From contig QMLA01000061.1 in NCBI GenBank assembly GCA_003646585.1, forward strand, positions 1 to 6,668: 6,668 nt of DNA. The letters are read 5' to 3'. The translations under genes and the position numbers were made by a program. Below, one piece after another: positions 4,733 to 6,668 of this stretch (its first letter is position 1; the number at the start of each line of letters is the position of its first letter). A model generated the notes under the pieces. That model made no database searches, was not told the DNA's origin, and saw only the letters and a program-made list of their open reading frames with translations. This DNA comes from Deltaproteobacteria bacterium. GTDB taxonomy: Bacteria > Desulfobacterota > B13-G15.

Positions 4733-6668
4733 CCCCCTCCTCCATCGCGCAACAGGGAACGCACCTTACGGAAGGCCGCCCTCCAGTCCTCCCGAGCCCT
4801 GACCACAAGCTCCATGTCCGGGGTGAGCCTGATACCTCTGGGATCCCGCATTATCCTGGAGATTAGCCCTTCTGGCCGCACCTCCTCGGTGAGCTTTGCC
4901 CGAAGTTCTCCCTCCCTCACTTCCAGTCGCTCTATGCCGAGCTCCTGCAGCTCCAACTTGAGGGAGATGACCTCCAGGAGCCCTTCAACCTCAGGGGGCA
5001 GAGGACCGTAGCGGTCAATTAGCTCCTCCCGCAGGGCTTCAAGTCCTCTGGGATCCTCGACCTCGGAAAGCCTGCGGTAGAAGAGGAGCCTTTGGGAATC
5101 GTCCTGGATGTAACCCTGGGGAATGTGGGCCTCAATGGGCACCCGTATCTCCGGAGTAATCTTACGTTTTATTTCATCACCCTTCAACTCCCTTACGGCC
5201 TCCTCCAGCATCTGATTGTAAAGCTCAAGCCCCACATCGGCAACGTGTCCCGACTGCCTGTGGCCGAAAAGGGTTCCCGCACCCCTTATCTCCAGGTCCC
5301 TCATGGCCAGCCTGAAGCCGGACCCGAGTTCGCTCAGCTCCTCCAGGGCTTTGAGCCTCTTTCTGGCGTCCCTGGAGATGTCTCCCGGGGAAGGGACGAT
5401 GAGGTATGCATATGCCTTCCGCCATGATCTGCCCACCCTTCCCCTGAGCTGATAGAGGTCGGAGAGGCCGAAGGTATGGGCTTCGTCGATGATGATGGTG
5501 TTGGCATTGGGGATATCGAGGCCGAGCTCGACGATGCTGGTCGAGACCAGCACATCGATTTTCCCCCTGACGAAGTGCATCATTATCCTTTCCAGTTCCC
5601 GGGGGTTCATCTGGCCGTGGGCCACGGCGATCCTGGCCTCGGGGACGATCCTTTCGAGGCGTCTTGCCACCTGAAAGATCGAGGCTATGCGGTTGTGGAT
5701 GAAGAAGACCTGCCCTCCCCGCTCCAGTTCCTCCATGATGGCCTTCCTTATGAGCTTCTCGTTAAAGGGAATGATCCTCGTCTTTATGGATTGCCTTCCG
5801 GCAGGGGGGGTGGTTATGAGGCTCATCTCCTTCAAGCCCACCAGTGCCATCTGGAGGGTCCTGGGAATAGGGGTGGCCGTAAGGGTCAGGCAATCCACGG
5901 TCTTTTTGAGCTCCTTTAAGCGCTCCTTATGGGCCACGCCAAATCGCTGTTCGTCATCGATGATCAAAAGGCCAAGATCCCGAAAGACGACATCCTTGCT
6001 CAGCAGCCTATGGGTGCCGATGATTATGTCGATCCTGCCCCGCCGGAGGTCCTCCAGGATCCGTTTTTGCTCCGAAGGGCTCCTGAAACGGCTGAGGACC
6101 TCCACCACCACGGGGTAGCGATCAAGGCGCTCGCGGAAGGTCCGGTAGTGCTGTTCGGCCAGGACCGTTGTGGGCACCAGCACCGCCACCTGTTTGCCAT
6201 CCATCACGGCCTTGAAGGCCGCCCTTATGGCCACCTCCGTCTTGCCGAAGCCCACATCCCCGCAGATCAGCCGATCCATAGGGATCGGTGAACACATGTC
6301 CCTGATCACCGCCTCTATGGCCTCCAGTTGATCGGGGGTCTCCTCATAGGGGAAGGTCGCCTCGAACTCCCGAAAGAGGGCATCCGGAGGGCTAAAGGCG
6401 TGACCCGGTAGGGCCTTCCTCGCGGCATAAAGCTCCACGAGCTCCCTGGCCACCTCCTGCACGGCCCTCCTCACCCTCCTTTTGGCCCTCCGCCACTGGG
6501 GCCCGCCGAGCCTGGATAATCTGGGAGGTTGTTCGGAAGGTCCCACCCAGCGGTGAACCAGGTTCATCCTGTCAACGGGTACATAGAGCCTGTCGCCCCC
6601 CTCGTATTCGATGAGGATGAAGTCCCTGGAACCCTCAATGTCAAGCTTCCTCAACCCCCTGAGTATCC
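4729..6668 (-). CDS. mfd: Mfd, transcription-repair coupling factor, C-terminal part (5' end cut by window)
   Basis: Superfamily 2 DNA translocase that pushes RNA polymerase stalled at a lesion off the template and recruits UvrA. The frame stays open to the right edge, reading ILRGLRKLDIEG, which matches the family's GIGRY-x-GL-x-KL stretch, so the TTG at 6654 is an internal Leu codon and the gene begins beyond the window. Residues are counted from that Leu. The RNA-polymerase-interaction domain covers about 1-60, including IEYEGGDRLYVPVD (15-28). Helicase lobe 1: DQLEAIEAV (108-116), Walker A GDVGFGKTE (132-140), PTTVLAEQH (161-169), the DEAD-like box DDEQRFGV (233-240) and TATPIPRT (259-266). 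Lobe 2: VLVSTSIVELGLDIP (368-382) and YQLRGRVGRS (401-410). The translocation (TRG) motif region is about 446-482, with MRDLEIRGAGTLFG (451-464). The C-terminal D7 domain runs about 505-637. Everything needed for translocation is intact; the UvrB-like UvrA-binding N-terminal half (roughly 500 residues) is outside. It is the first visible gene of the minus-strand operon. The protein ends in four glycines whose codons carry the next gene's ribosome site. Confidence 0.97.
   Translation of the reverse strand, partial: ILRGLRKLDIEGSRDFILIEYEGGDRLYVPVDRMNLVHRWVGPSEQPPRLSRLGGPQWRRAKRRVRRAVQEVARELVELYAARKALPGHAFSPPDALFREFEATFPYEETPDQLEAIEAVIRDMCSPIPMDRLICGDVGFGKTEVAIRAAFKAVMDGKQVAVLVPTTVLAEQHYRTFRERLDRYPVVVEVLSRFRSPSEQKRILEDLRRGRIDIIIGTHRLLSKDVVFRDLGLLIIDDEQRFGVAHKERLKELKKTVDCLTLTATPIPRTLQMALVGLKEMSLITTPPAGRQSIKTRIIPFNEKLIRKAIMEELERGGQVFFIHNRIASIFQVARRLERIVPEARIAVAHGQMNPRELERIMMHFVRGKIDVLVSTSIVELGLDIPNANTIIIDEAHTFGLSDLYQLRGRVGRSWRKAYAYLIVPSPGDISRDARKRLKALEELSELGSGFRLAMRDLEIRGAGTLFGHRQSGHVADVGLELYNQMLEEAVRELKGDEIKRKITPEIRVPIEAHIPQGYIQDDSQRLLFYRRLSEVEDPRGLEALREELIDRYGPLPPEVEGLLEVISLKLELQELGIERLEVREGELRAKLTEEVRPEGLISRIMRDPRGIRLTPDMELVVRAREDWRAAFRKVRSLLRDGGGG
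4736..4743 (-). promoter_or_regulatory. Shine-Dalgarno of the parvulin lipoprotein gene, inside the end of mfd
   Basis: On the minus strand GGAGGAGG stands three bases before the ATG at 4732; the distal GGAGG copy has a spacer of about seven. It is built from the Gly-Gly-Gly codons at the very end of mfd. With the ATGA overlap, this suggests that ribosomes finishing mfd re-initiate on the lipoprotein gene. Confidence 0.75.

Noticed and set aside
6652..6654. TTG as the mfd start
   Set aside because: In-frame codons beyond it continue the conserved Mfd sequence, so the gene runs past the window edge.
1..6668. CRISPR, tRNA, rRNA, transposon or phage signals
   Set aside because: I found no regularly spaced repeats, no cloverleaf-like segments, no terminal inverted repeats and no transposase or phage motifs.

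Overview
The window is almost wall-to-wall protein-coding DNA from a bacterium. It carries two convergent gene clusters and no stretch longer than about 20 bases without a gene. I see no RNA genes, insertion sequences, CRISPR repeats or phage genes. Both ends cut through a gene: uvrA at the left and mfd at the right.

Plus strand, left part (1-1949): the C-terminal third of the nucleotide-excision-repair ATPase UvrA. It is followed after 21 bases by a soluble diadenylate cyclase of the DacZ architecture, with an N-terminal pyruvate-kinase-C-like domain and a C-terminal DAC domain. This enzyme would make cyclic di-AMP. The RHR motif of the DAC domain reads RHM here.

Minus strand, right part (6668 down to 1924): an operon read mfd - parvulin lipoprotein - SurA-like chaperone/PPIase - pdxA. 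Every junction has stop and start codons overlapping (ATGA, ATGA or TGATG, GTGA), and each start is preceded by a Shine-Dalgarno-like sequence inside the upstream gene. The two clusters collide tail to tail: the ends of the cyclase gene and pdxA overlap by 26 bases, leaving no room for a conventional intergenic terminator.

Functionally the window joins three themes. The first is DNA repair: UvrA, and Mfd, which brings UvrA to stalled RNA polymerase. The second is envelope protein folding: a lipid-anchored parvulin and a periplasmic SurA-type protein, which imply a diderm cell with outer-membrane proteins. The third is small-molecule metabolism and signalling: PdxA for vitamin B6 and the c-di-AMP synthase. 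The adjacency of uvrA and a DAC enzyme is the most interesting point, because the unrelated Bacillus DisA couples c-di-AMP synthesis to DNA integrity.

Organism: a Gram-negative bacterium of moderately high G+C. Arg is frequently AGG and Ile often ATA, and the proteins are rich in Arg, Glu and Lys, a style common in thermophilic lineages. The combination of a mfd-parvulin-SurA-pdxA run with uvrA nearby and a DacZ-type cyclase suggests a deltaproteobacterial or Desulfobacterota-like relative, or a related uncultured phylum. That placement is inference from layout and codon style, not from a database match.
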